Positions 1 through 7,174 of a stretch of DNA of 29,956 nucleotides are shown here, one piece after another. Origin of the DNA: Gammaproteobacteria bacterium UBA7449. Lineage in GTDB: Bacteria > Pseudomonadota > Gammaproteobacteria > Pseudomonadales > Pseudohongiellaceae. Each line of letters starts with the position of its first letter. The stretch's first letter is position 1. The DNA is taken from positions 155,957 to 185,912 of the forward strand of contig DLPV01000003.1 of assembly GCA_002477465.1 (NCBI GenBank), in the 5' to 3' direction. The position numbers were made by a program, and so were the translations under genes. The notes below the pieces were generated by a model. That model searched no databases, was not told where the DNA came from, and saw only the letters and a list, made by a program, of their open reading frames with translations.

Positions 1-82
1 AGCACTGCGAGTAGCCGTGTGAGGCATGGATGCCGAACCCGAGCCCCCAGGGATGGGTTCACGGCGTGCTGCACGCAGTGCT
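1..82. repeat. Palindromic repeat element, copy 1
   Basis: A core at 17-68 is the inverse of the core at 229-279. The two differ by a few substitutions and one single-base indel. Copy 1 is bracketed by a perfect 9-bp inverted repeat, AGCACTGCG at 1-9 and CGCAGTGCT at 74-82. The core is G+C rich and contains an internal inverted repeat, so it should fold in single-stranded form. The element may extend left of the window. It does not code for anything recognisable. It resembles a dispersed intergenic repeat, but no family is assigned. Confidence 0.7.
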
Positions 83-418
83 ACGCCCTTGGCTGCGCAC
101 CACTGCAAACTCCAAAGAGAAAGAAATACGAAAGGTTAATTAGATTAAGGAACATAAATCGTGCAATTGATGACAATCATGGTATCCAGAGCCGTGACGG
201 CGGAGCCTTGAGTTCCGGCCAACAGAGACACGCCGTGAACCCATCCCTGGGGGCTCGGGCTCGGCGTCCTGCCTCGCACGGTCTCAATTGGCCGGAACTC
301 AAGTCTCCTTGCTCTATCGTGCAAGACGAATGACAAGAGACAGAGAAATCGATAAACAACTGGCGACGCTCATACCAATTCGGTAAGTTGCTTGAGTCAG
401 ATTTTGGAACATAAAATT
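83..418. other. Gene-free leader region upstream of the first gene
   Basis: Apart from repeat copy 2 no gene is visible on either strand. 83-206 is A+T richer and links the two repeats. 304-418 must carry the promoter and leader of the lipoprotein gene at 419, but no convincing -35/-10 pair could be picked. Short open frames here run through the repeats and have no convincing ribosome binding site. Confidence 0.5.
207..303. repeat. Palindromic repeat element, copy 2
   Basis: The ends are CTTGAGTTCCGGCCAA (207-222) and its exact reverse complement (288-303). The pairing continues inward as GAGAC/GTCTC (225-229 and 281-285) with two mismatched positions between, giving a stem of about 23 bp. 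Inside lies the same ~51-bp core as in copy 1, in opposite orientation (229-279), with an internal ACGCCG/CGGCGT pair (230-235 and 262-267). The outer stem sequence is unrelated to that of copy 1; only the core is shared. Confidence 0.75.
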
Positions 419-2095
419 ATGCAACGCCTAAGTCTAATCCTCCTACTGGCGCTACTTGGTGCCTGCGCCACCACCACCAATACTTATGACCTGCTGATTG
501 AAAACGGCACCATCTACGACGGAAACGGTGGCAAGCCTTACCAGGCAGACATTGCCGTGATCGACGATCGTATTGTGGCGATCGGCGATATCGCTGGCTC
601 TGCTGATGCGGTGATTGATGCCGAGGCTTATGCGGTGGCGCCGGGCTTTATCAATATGTTGAGCTGGGCGACGGAGTCACTGGTGATTGATGGGCGCAGC
701 CAGAGTGATATTCGTCAGGGTGTGACGCTGGAGGTTTTTGGCGAGGGGAATTCTGAAGGGCCTATCAATGAAACCATGCGCAGGGATATTGTTGAGTCAG
801 GCGGGTTTGGCGGCGCGGATATTACCTGGACGACCCTGGGTGAATATCTGGAATACCTGGTGGACAGAGGCGTCTCTACCAATGTTGCCTCGTTCATTGG
901 TGCAACCACGGTAAGAAAACACGAGATCGGCTACGAGGACCGTGCGCCGACTGCTGACGAACTGCAGCAGATGCGGGCGCTGGTGAGAGAGGCGATGGAA
1001 GAAGGCGCCATGGGTCTGGGTTCTTCGCTTATCTATGCGCCGGCGTTCTATGCCAGCTCCGATGAATTGGTGGAGCTGGCCAAGGTAGTGGGGGAATACG
1101 ACGGTATGTATATCTCGCACCTGCGCAGTGAGGGCAATCGTCTGTTGGAAGCAATTGATGAGCTTATTCAGATTGCCCGTGAGGGCGATGTAGCGGCAGA
1201 GATTTATCATTTGAAGATGGCGGGTCGACAAAACTGGGACAAGTTTGATGATGTGGTAGCCCGGGTTGAAACAGCCCAGGCCGAAGGCCTGGAAATCACC
1301 GCGGATATCTATACCTATACCGCTGGCTCAACGGGACTGGATGCCGCTATGCCACCCTGGGTGCAGGAAGGGGGTTATGAAGCCTGGCGCGAGCGCTTGA
1401 TGAATCCGCAGATCCGCGCTCAGGTGTTGGAGGAGATGACGACTGCCACGGACGATTGGGAGAACCTGTGGTTGGCCTCTGGTACCGAAGGCACACTGCT
1501 GGTGGGGTTCAATAACCCCGAACTGCGCCAGTATACCGGCATGACTCTGGCAGAGGTGGCAGCGGAGCGCGGCACCTCCGATGCCGATACGATTATTGAC
1601 CTGGTCATCGAGGACGGCAGTCGGGTGCAGGTGGTTTACTTCATGATGTCGGAAGAGAATGTGGCCAAGGGCATCGCCCTGCCCTGGGTGAGCTTTGCCT
1701 CAGACGCACAGTCCATGGCCTCAGAGGGCGTGTTCCTTGAACGCAGCACTCACCCAAGGGCCTTCGGCAATTTCTCAAGGGTGCTGGGTAAGTATGTGCG
1801 AGAAGATCAGGTCATCACCCTACCCGATGCGATTCGCAAATTGAGCAAGCTTCCAGCCACGAACCTCAAAATTAGAGATCGGGGTGAGCTCGCCGCAGGC
1901 TATTTTGCAGATATTGTGATATTTGACCCCTCTACTGTAAGTGACCATGCCACATTTGATGCGCCGCACCAGTACTCAACCGGCATGGAGCATGTCATCG
2001 TTAATGGTGAGCCGGTAATTCACTATGGCGACCATACTGGCGCTTTGCCGGGACAGGTTGTTAGAGGGCCTGGATGGCGCGGCTGGCAGGATTAA
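419..2095 (+). CDS. D-aminoacylase-family amidohydrolase lipoprotein with altered metal site
   Basis: A 558-aa protein of the N-acyl-D-amino-acid deacylase branch of the amidohydrolase superfamily. The ATG at 419 is chosen over an in-frame TTG at 392 because it begins a textbook lipoprotein signal, with lipobox LLGAC and acylated Cys16. The N-terminal beta part (DLLIENGTIYDGNG) and the C-terminal GELAAGYFADIVIFDPS segment are typical of the family. Where family members have PGFID-x-HTH, this one reads PGFINMLSW (residues 76-83), so both histidines of the HxH metal motif are gone. Other expected ligands remain: Glu109, His234 (YISHLR), His264 (YHLK) and Asp429. In the characterised D-aminoacylase the tightly bound zinc uses the later His pair, so activity may survive with one metal. 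The substrate is unknown. It is clearly related to the intact enzyme at 13875-15479. It is monocistronic and closed by the terminator at 2134. Confidence 0.85.
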   Translation: MQRLSLILLLALLGACATTTNTYDLLIENGTIYDGNGGKPYQADIAVIDDRIVAIGDIAGSADAVIDAEAYAVAPGFINMLSWATESLVIDGRSQSDIRQGVTLEVFGEGNSEGPINETMRRDIVESGGFGGADITWTTLGEYLEYLVDRGVSTNVASFIGATTVRKHEIGYEDRAPTADELQQMRALVREAMEEGAMGLGSSLIYAPAFYASSDELVELAKVVGEYDGMYISHLRSEGNRLLEAIDELIQIAREGDVAAEIYHLKMAGRQNWDKFDDVVARVETAQAEGLEITADIYTYTAGSTGLDAAMPPWVQEGGYEAWRERLMNPQIRAQVLEEMTTATDDWENLWLASGTEGTLLVGFNNPELRQYTGMTLAEVAAERGTSDADTIIDLVIEDGSRVQVVYFMMSEENVAKGIALPWVSFASDAQSMASEGVFLERSTHPRAFGNFSRVLGKYVREDQVITLPDAIRKLSKLPATNLKIRDRGELAAGYFADIVIFDPSTVSDHATFDAPHQYSTGMEHVIVNGEPVIHYGDHTGALPGQVVRGPGWRGWQD

Positions 2096-2133
2096 AGCAA
2101 CATCAAATATACGTCTAATTAATCCCGTAAACT

Positions 2134-2167
2134 AAAAAGCCCGGTTGCTTGGAGCAACCGGGCTTTT
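2134..2167. terminator. Bidirectional rho-independent terminator
   Basis: AAAAAGCCCGGTTGCT, a short loop, then AGCAACCGGGCTTTTT: a strong G+C stem flanked by A and T runs, working on both strands. It lies between the convergent genes ending at 2095 (plus) and 2185 (minus). Confidence 0.9.
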
Positions 2168-2184
2168 TCTCAACGCAAGTCAGA

Positions 2185-3189
2185 CTAGTTCGCGTCTTCA
2201 GAGGCGCGCAGCTCTTCCATACGCTGCCCGCGCAGGATATTCACCATGCCGTAGTTACCCTCGTGGCAGGCGTACTCATAGAGTTGGCCGGCAACCTTGG
2301 TCATGGGCACGATGGCGGTAAAGCTATCGGTGAAGGTTGCAGGGTCTTCGATGGTCCACTCATAGTCCACGGTCACTTCATCGACGCGGGTGAAACGCTC
2401 GGTGAGCACCTTTTCCGCCGAAGTGCCAAAGGCACTGAAACTCTGGGCCAGCCCATTGAAGTTTTTGGTTACTACGACCAGCGTATCGCCGTCCCAGTAA
2501 CCACGTCCATCCCCGGTCCACTGGCCAATCTCTTCAGGCAAAGGCGGTCTGTCATCCAGTGGGACGATGCGGGCATTGTGGATCATTTCCGTGAGAATCA
2601 CGGCATGGTCACGGTTCTGGAAAATTTGTACGTTGTTGTTATACAGGCTCGGCATAAACGGAGGCCCGTCATTGAAACCCACGATGCAGCGTTCGGAAAG
2701 GCCCCGGTCTTCGGGCCCATCTTTCGCAATGCCGCCCACGGTGTAGCGAACGGGCCGCTGACCCGGCACATCGGGACCCAGTCCACCGAACTGTACCACC
2801 CCACCTTCTACTCGACCCGGCAGCCGGCCATTGGGCGGATAAACCACATGGGATGTGCGGATTCGGTCGGTAATGCCGGCACTTTCTACCCAGAAGTCGT
2901 TATAGCCGCCGGGGCTATTGGGGTCTGAGCTCGCTACGGCCTGGTCAGACGCAGCATCGGCCTCGGCCAGACGGGCACGCATGGCCGCTATCTCATCGTC
3001 GGTCATGAATTCACGTTCGCCGAACTGTTCCGGGCGCTGAAATGGGACATTGGATGAGAAGTTCCAGACTCCCTGCAGGTCTGGCTGACCCCATTCGTTG
3101 CGGGGCGCGACGTAAACATCAGCCGCAAACAGGGAACCGGTGAAAGCGAGTCCAGCGGCGAGAAATAGAGCTTTTGATAGAGTATTCAT
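2185..3189 (-). CDS. Secreted protein of unknown function (PDLQGVWNFSS family)
   Basis: A 334-aa protein with a clear Sec signal peptide (residues 1-22, cleavage near SLFAA/DVY). The mature N-terminus has WGQPDLQGVWNFSS, and near the C-terminus there is YEYACHEGNYGMVNIL. From memory both are hallmarks of a conserved hypothetical family common in marine Gammaproteobacteria and Acidobacteria; no enzymatic role is known to me. The body is rich in Trp, Gly and Asp, and turn-rich segments suggest a beta-sandwich or lipocalin-like domain (inference). The start is supported by GGAG five bases before the ATG. No partner gene is close: the next minus-strand gene upstream starts at 4013, with 170 bases between. 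Confidence 0.75.
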   Translation of the reverse strand: MNTLSKALFLAAGLAFTGSLFAADVYVAPRNEWGQPDLQGVWNFSSNVPFQRPEQFGEREFMTDDEIAAMRARLAEADAASDQAVASSDPNSPGGYNDFWVESAGITDRIRTSHVVYPPNGRLPGRVEGGVVQFGGLGPDVPGQRPVRYTVGGIAKDGPEDRGLSERCIVGFNDGPPFMPSLYNNNVQIFQNRDHAVILTEMIHNARIVPLDDRPPLPEEIGQWTGDGRGYWDGDTLVVVTKNFNGLAQSFSAFGTSAEKVLTERFTRVDEVTVDYEWTIEDPATFTDSFTAIVPMTKVAGQLYEYACHEGNYGMVNILRGQRMEELRASEDAN

Positions 3190-3359
3190 TGGATCTCCAG
3201 AAACACTGGCTAAGGTCGGACAAACTTAGACAGTTTGAGAACCAGAATCAACAGCGACGAGATGAAAGGATGAGAGGTCCGGGGTGAGTGACCAGGGATT
3301 AAGAGCAAACACAGCCGCTCTTCCTTGCAAACTCTTGTAGCTGACGACTAGTCAGGCAA

Positions 3360-4013
3360 TTAGTTAGGAATAGGCACCGCAAGGTCCTGCGGTACTGCGT
3401 AGCCACGCTGCACAGCGGGCCGCACTGCGACACGCAGATACCAGTCTTTCAGATGCGGAAATTCATTCAGGTTCATCTGCTGCCACTCATAGCGTGAGAT
3501 CCAGGGCCATGTAGCAATATCGGCGATAGAATACTCATCGCAGATATAGTCTCTACCAGCCAGGCGTTTATCCAGCACACCGTAAAGCCTGCGATTCTCG
3601 GCACTGTAGCGCGCCTCGGCATAGGTCGATTTACCCGGATTGAATTTCACAAAATGATGAGTCTGGCCAAGCATGGGGCCGACGCCGCCCATCTGAAACA
3701 TCAACCACTCCATCTGGCGCCAGTAATCCGGGCCAATCGAGCTCATGAGCTGCCCGGTCCTGTTCGCCAGATACATAAGAATGGCACCTGATTCCATTAA
3801 GGTTTGTCCAGTGTCATGGTCAACGATAGCCGGAATCTTGTTGTTTGGGCTTATCTTGAGAAACTCCGGTTCAAGCTGATCGCCGTTGGTAATATCGATT
3901 GGAAAGACTCGGTAAGGCAGACCGATTTCTTCCAGCATGATCGAAATCTTACGGCCATTCGGGGTCGCCCAGGTATAGAGGTCGATGCCTGATTTATCAG
4001 TTGTGTTTCCCAT
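3360..4013 (-). CDS. yfcG: Glutathione S-transferase, YfcG-like
   Basis: A 217-aa cytosolic protein close in layout to E. coli YfcG/YghU-type glutathione transferases, which act as disulfide-bond reductases. The N-terminal thioredoxin-like domain (about 1-85) has TWATPNGRKISIMLEE, ISPNNKIPAIVD and the glutathione-binding ESGAI. The all-helical domain has GGVGPMLGQTHHF and YSIADIATWPW, both nearly identical to YfcG by recall. The catalytic feature of this class is the Thr-Pro-Asn near residue 17, not a Ser or Tyr. The start is the ATG at 4013, not the TTG one codon earlier, because AAAGGA sits seven bases upstream of the ATG. Single gene, divergent from the TPR-like gene at 4200. The physiological substrate is not shown. 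Confidence 0.88.
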   Translation of the reverse strand: MGNTTDKSGIDLYTWATPNGRKISIMLEEIGLPYRVFPIDITNGDQLEPEFLKISPNNKIPAIVDHDTGQTLMESGAILMYLANRTGQLMSSIGPDYWRQMEWLMFQMGGVGPMLGQTHHFVKFNPGKSTYAEARYSAENRRLYGVLDKRLAGRDYICDEYSIADIATWPWISRYEWQQMNLNEFPHLKDWYLRVAVRPAVQRGYAVPQDLAVPIPN

Positions 4014-4039
4014 CAAGAAATCCTTTCGCGCTGCTTTTA

Positions 4040-4067
4040 AGTATATATCTTACATGCTCCCTACAAA
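4040..4067 (-). promoter_or_regulatory. Candidate sigma70 promoter for the glutathione transferase
   Basis: On the minus strand TTTGTA (4062-4067), a 16-base spacer and TATACT (4040-4045) lie 27 bases upstream of the ATG at 4013. The -10 box is good and the -35 weak. Confidence 0.35.
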
Positions 4068-4199
4068 TTCCTCGCAAGGTGCAAATTGGTCGAAGCCGTA
4101 CCTGACGCCAGTATAACTTCACAGCTGGCGCTGAGCGACCGGCGCCGCAGGCAATTGCGAGCAAATAGAATAGTGGGTATCCTGAAGACAGGTGTGCTG

Positions 4200-5564
4200 A
4201 TGTTTTCCAACTTTCCCCTACTAATTTCTACATTTATACCCGCACTAATCCCAACGCGCGCGCTCGCGCTGCTGGCCTTAGTGACTGCTAGTGCTTTCGC
4301 TCAGGAATCCACGGAGCAAGCCTCTTACAACAATATTTATGAGCAGGTTCGCACTGAGCAGTTGCTGGAGCTTGGCCAGCAGCAGATGTTTGAGCGAGAC
4401 TTTGCTGGCGCGGAGAAGACGTTCCTGGAAGCGCTACAGATAGCCAAGGTAAATTATGGCCTCAGCGCGCCGCAACAGCGAAATGCGCTGAGATATGTTA
4501 TTGAGTCGCAGCTAGCTCAGGAGAAATGGGAGCAGGCTGGCAGCCAGCTTAGCTATTTCGAGTGGCTCAACGACGAAATCTATACCCGTGATTTCTACGA
4601 TTACCTGCTTGGCACCGAGCAGCTAAGCGATATACTACTGCGCGCCTCTGCCAATGCAGATAACAGCAATAGCACCCGATACTTGCTGGCGGCGAAAAAT
4701 CTCAACTGGCGTGCGGTGAGCGGCATCGAGGCGACCCTCGGGGAAAACCACGTCGAACTGACACCCTGGCTTTACAATATTGTACTGGCTCACTACTACC
4801 AGATCTCCCTGCTCAAACGCCCCTCCATGTTCAATGATGTCGTTACCGCTGAGGGCGAAGACGAGTGGCGAGGCCGAACTCTGGCCAAAGGTGAATCCCT
4901 GCGCATCAGTTACCGCATCGGTAAGGATCTTTTGCAGCGCATCGTCGACATCTATGCTGCTGCGGAGGACAGCCCGCTAGAAAGCAGCGCTTTGGCCCGA
5001 CTGTATCTGGCCGATTGGGAACTGCTGTTTGGCCTCGAGTCTGCTTCGCTGGCACTCTATCAGCAAGTCTATGAGGAATTACTTGATCTGGGCGTGAGCC
5101 CTGCGAGGGCGAATGCGCTATTCCAACACCCGAGGGTCTTGCCCGTGCCGACCATAGCCACCTCCTTACCACAGATGGAGATTCAACTTAGGGAGAGGCC
5201 TATCCGCTTTGAGGCCTGGACGCCTAATTATCCAGCTACTGCCCTGCCCAAACCGCAGTTAGCCGTGACTTCCGAGACCGCTGAGCGGTTTAAGTCAACA
5301 CTTAGGTTTAATCTGGTGCCACTGCTACCTGAAGTGCTTATGACAAACCAGCGCAGCATCAAACTGGGCTTCAACCTGAGAAACCTGGAAGTAATTAGTG
5401 TTTCACCTGAAGAAGAGCAGCTGCGGGAGCAGGCGCTCTATGAGGTATCGCTGTTACAACTGCGACCGGCTCTGGAAAACGGCTTGCCAATTGTCACGGA
5501 AAATGTAGAGTTAGAATATCTTTTCACGCCGCAGAGTGAGGCGCTTAGCCTGAGAGAAAATTAG
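4200..5564 (+). CDS. Secreted TPR-like protein of unknown function
   Basis: A 454-aa protein when started at the ATG at 4200. That start gives a normal signal peptide (hydrophobic 10-33, cleavage near ASAFA/QES); an upstream TTG at 4086 would add a charged tail that does not look like coding sequence. Residues about 55-125 look like tetratricopeptide helices (QQMFERDFAGAEKTFLEALQ, then QEKWEQAGSQLSYFEW), so a scaffolding or interaction role in the periplasm is plausible. The rest is helical, with a beta-rich C-terminal end (FKSTLRFNLVPLLPEV through VELEYLF). No catalytic motif is visible. The small lipoprotein gene follows after only three bases, so the two are almost certainly translated from one mRNA. 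Confidence 0.7.
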   Translation: MFSNFPLLISTFIPALIPTRALALLALVTASAFAQESTEQASYNNIYEQVRTEQLLELGQQQMFERDFAGAEKTFLEALQIAKVNYGLSAPQQRNALRYVIESQLAQEKWEQAGSQLSYFEWLNDEIYTRDFYDYLLGTEQLSDILLRASANADNSNSTRYLLAAKNLNWRAVSGIEATLGENHVELTPWLYNIVLAHYYQISLLKRPSMFNDVVTAEGEDEWRGRTLAKGESLRISYRIGKDLLQRIVDIYAAAEDSPLESSALARLYLADWELLFGLESASLALYQQVYEELLDLGVSPARANALFQHPRVLPVPTIATSLPQMEIQLRERPIRFEAWTPNYPATALPKPQLAVTSETAERFKSTLRFNLVPLLPEVLMTNQRSIKLGFNLRNLEVISVSPEEEQLREQALYEVSLLQLRPALENGLPIVTENVELEYLFTPQSEALSLREN

Positions 5565-5567
5565 GCC

Positions 5568-5846
5568 ATGCTTGGAAAAATTGCAAAACTGTCGATGTTA
5601 TTCTACGCCAGCACGGTGCTTGCCGCTTGCGCGGTCACACCACCGTCCGGGGGCCAGAAAAATCTGACGCCCACCGACGCTGATATAGAGCAATACAACG
5701 CCAGAGTTGCGCCGGAAGAGCGCATCGTCTGCCGCCTGGAGAAACCGGTCGGTACCTATATCGCCAAGCGTGTCTGCCGCTTACAGATCGACGTGGACTC
5801 TACCTCTTCGCTGCACCGTCAGCAGCTTCGCCGGGTCCTTAACTAG
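5568..5846 (+). CDS. Small lipoprotein, conserved hypothetical
   Basis: A 92-aa protein with lipobox VLAAC and acylated Cys21, followed by a short Pro/Gly/Ser linker. The mature part has ERIVCRLEKPVGTYIAKRVC with two further cysteines (55 and 70) that could form a disulfide. The IVCR-EKPVG-KRVCR pattern is familiar from short conserved hypothetical proteins of Gammaproteobacteria; I know of no function. It starts three bases after the stop of the TPR-like gene, so co-translation with that gene is likely. A 14-base gap separates it from the convergent threonine synthase gene, with no obvious terminator. Confidence 0.7.
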   Translation: MLGKIAKLSMLFYASTVLAACAVTPPSGGQKNLTPTDADIEQYNARVAPEERIVCRLEKPVGTYIAKRVCRLQIDVDSTSSLHRQQLRRVLN

Positions 5847-5860
5847 CCAGCAGCCCTGAG

Positions 5861-7093
5861 CTAGTCAACAGTCCTGATGAAGTCATAATCGACAGGCTGA
5901 TTGAGATCGAGAGTGTGATGATCTGAAACCATCGGGTACTTCAAACCCGTTGCACAGTTAAACAGCAGCACCTTTTCATCCTTTTTGATTCGCCCAGTTG
6001 TCAGCTCTTGCTTTAGGGCAGCAAGGGTTGCAGCACCTTCTGGGCACAGCAAAATACCCTCGGTTTTCGCGCAATGCTGATGAGCATCATTTATCGCCTC
6101 GTCTGAAACCGCCACGGCAAAACCACCACTGTCTCGCACCGCATCAAGAATAAGAAAATCACCAACCGCCGCCGGTACGCGAATGCCTGCCGCGATGGTA
6201 TGAGCATCCTGCCAAAGTTCGGCGTGACGCGTGCCTTCTTCGAAAGCCTTCACAATGGGCGCACAGCCATCGGCCTGTACCGCCACCATGCGCGGCCGTT
6301 TGGAGCCGATCCAACCAATCGCTTCCAGCTCATCGAATGCCTTCCACATGCCAATCAGGCCGGTACCACCGCCAGTTGGATAGAGAATGATATCTGGCAC
6401 CTCCCATCCCAGCTGTTCAGCAAGTTCCAGGCCCATGGTTTTCTTACCTTCAATGCGATAAGGCTCCTTCAGGGTAGAGGTATCGAACCAGCCCATGGTT
6501 TCCTTGCCCTCACCCACGATGCGGCCGCAGTCATTGATGAAGCCATTGGCGAGAAATGTCTTAGCGCCCTGAAAAGCAATCTCTTCCACGTTAACCCGCG
6601 GCGTGTCTTCCGGACAAAAAACATAGGTTTCAATATTCGCCCGAGAACAGTAGGCGGCAAGCGCTGCGCCGGCATTGCCGTTGGTTGGCATAGCCATGCA
6701 CTCCACGCCCAGCTCCTTGGCCATGGACACCGCCATGGTCAGCCCTCTTGCCTTGAATGAGCCTGTGGGTAAACGCCCTTCATCTTTGATCAGGATCTCA
6801 CCGCAGCCATACTCCTGCTGCAGCTTATTGGCAGGCAACAGCGGCGTCATGAGTTCCCCTAGCCTCACTACGTTTTTTGATCGTCGTACCGGCAGGAACT
6901 CGCGGTAGCGCCACAGTTCCGGCAAGCGCCCAATCAGGTCTTCCTTATTAATCGCTTTACCCAGGGCATCGAGATCGTAGCGCACAAGCAGGGGCTTGCC
7001 CGCTTCAGACAGGCCATGGAGCTGGTCTGCGGGGTATGTCTTGCCAGTGTAGCTACACTCTAGGTGGGTGACGAAGGTAGGGAATTCTTCCAT
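5861..7093 (-). CDS. thrC: Threonine synthase (PLP-dependent)
   Basis: A 410-aa fold-type II PLP enzyme that converts O-phosphohomoserine to threonine. Visible landmarks are the PLP lysine Lys114 in PTGSFKARG, MPTNGNAGAALAAYCSRA, and the phosphate-binding loop YPTGGGTGLIGMWKAF. The N-terminal LECSYTGKTYPADQL segment matches the threonine synthase lead-in, although the usual zinc-ribbon cysteines are mostly absent. Start: the ATG at 7093 has AGGAG eight bases upstream, whereas the GTG at 7102 overlaps that site. It is not beside hom or thrB, so it may be a second or dedicated copy. It lies 81 bases downstream of the amidohydrolase pair, in the same direction. Related deaminases or ligases of the same fold are possible but less likely. 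Confidence 0.78.
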   Translation of the reverse strand: MEEFPTFVTHLECSYTGKTYPADQLHGLSEAGKPLLVRYDLDALGKAINKEDLIGRLPELWRYREFLPVRRSKNVVRLGELMTPLLPANKLQQEYGCGEILIKDEGRLPTGSFKARGLTMAVSMAKELGVECMAMPTNGNAGAALAAYCSRANIETYVFCPEDTPRVNVEEIAFQGAKTFLANGFINDCGRIVGEGKETMGWFDTSTLKEPYRIEGKKTMGLELAEQLGWEVPDIILYPTGGGTGLIGMWKAFDELEAIGWIGSKRPRMVAVQADGCAPIVKAFEEGTRHAELWQDAHTIAAGIRVPAAVGDFLILDAVRDSGGFAVAVSDEAINDAHQHCAKTEGILLCPEGAATLAALKQELTTGRIKKDEKVLLFNCATGLKYPMVSDHHTLDLNQPVDYDFIRTVD

Positions 7094-7139
7094 GACGGGC
7101 ACTCCTGGGGACTGTCTTCTAAAGTTGCGCGAGCGGACA

Positions 7140-7158
7140 GCGGCAGCAGGGCTGCCGC
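7140..7158. other. Perfect hairpin between the amidohydrolase gene and thrC
   Basis: GCGGCAGC, AGG, GCTGCCGC form an 8-bp stem with a 3-base loop in the 81-base gap upstream of thrC. There is no T run after it on the minus strand, so it is not a standard intrinsic terminator. It could be an attenuating or mRNA-stabilising stem. Confidence 0.4.
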
Positions 7159-7174
7159 GACATACGAAAAAGCC

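Noticed and set aside
392..418. TTG start nine codons upstream of the first lipoprotein
   Set aside because: The ATG at 419 gives a compact lipoprotein signal; the longer form puts a charged stretch ahead of it.
2149..2928. Long plus-strand open frame opposite the secreted 334-aa gene
   Set aside because: It begins inside the terminator, has no ribosome site and its protein looks like antisense of the real gene, which has a signal peptide and a ribosome site on the minus strand.
6200..6760. Plus-strand open frame opposite threonine synthase
   Set aside because: It lies entirely inside thrC on the other strand and shows no signal, motif or ribosome site.
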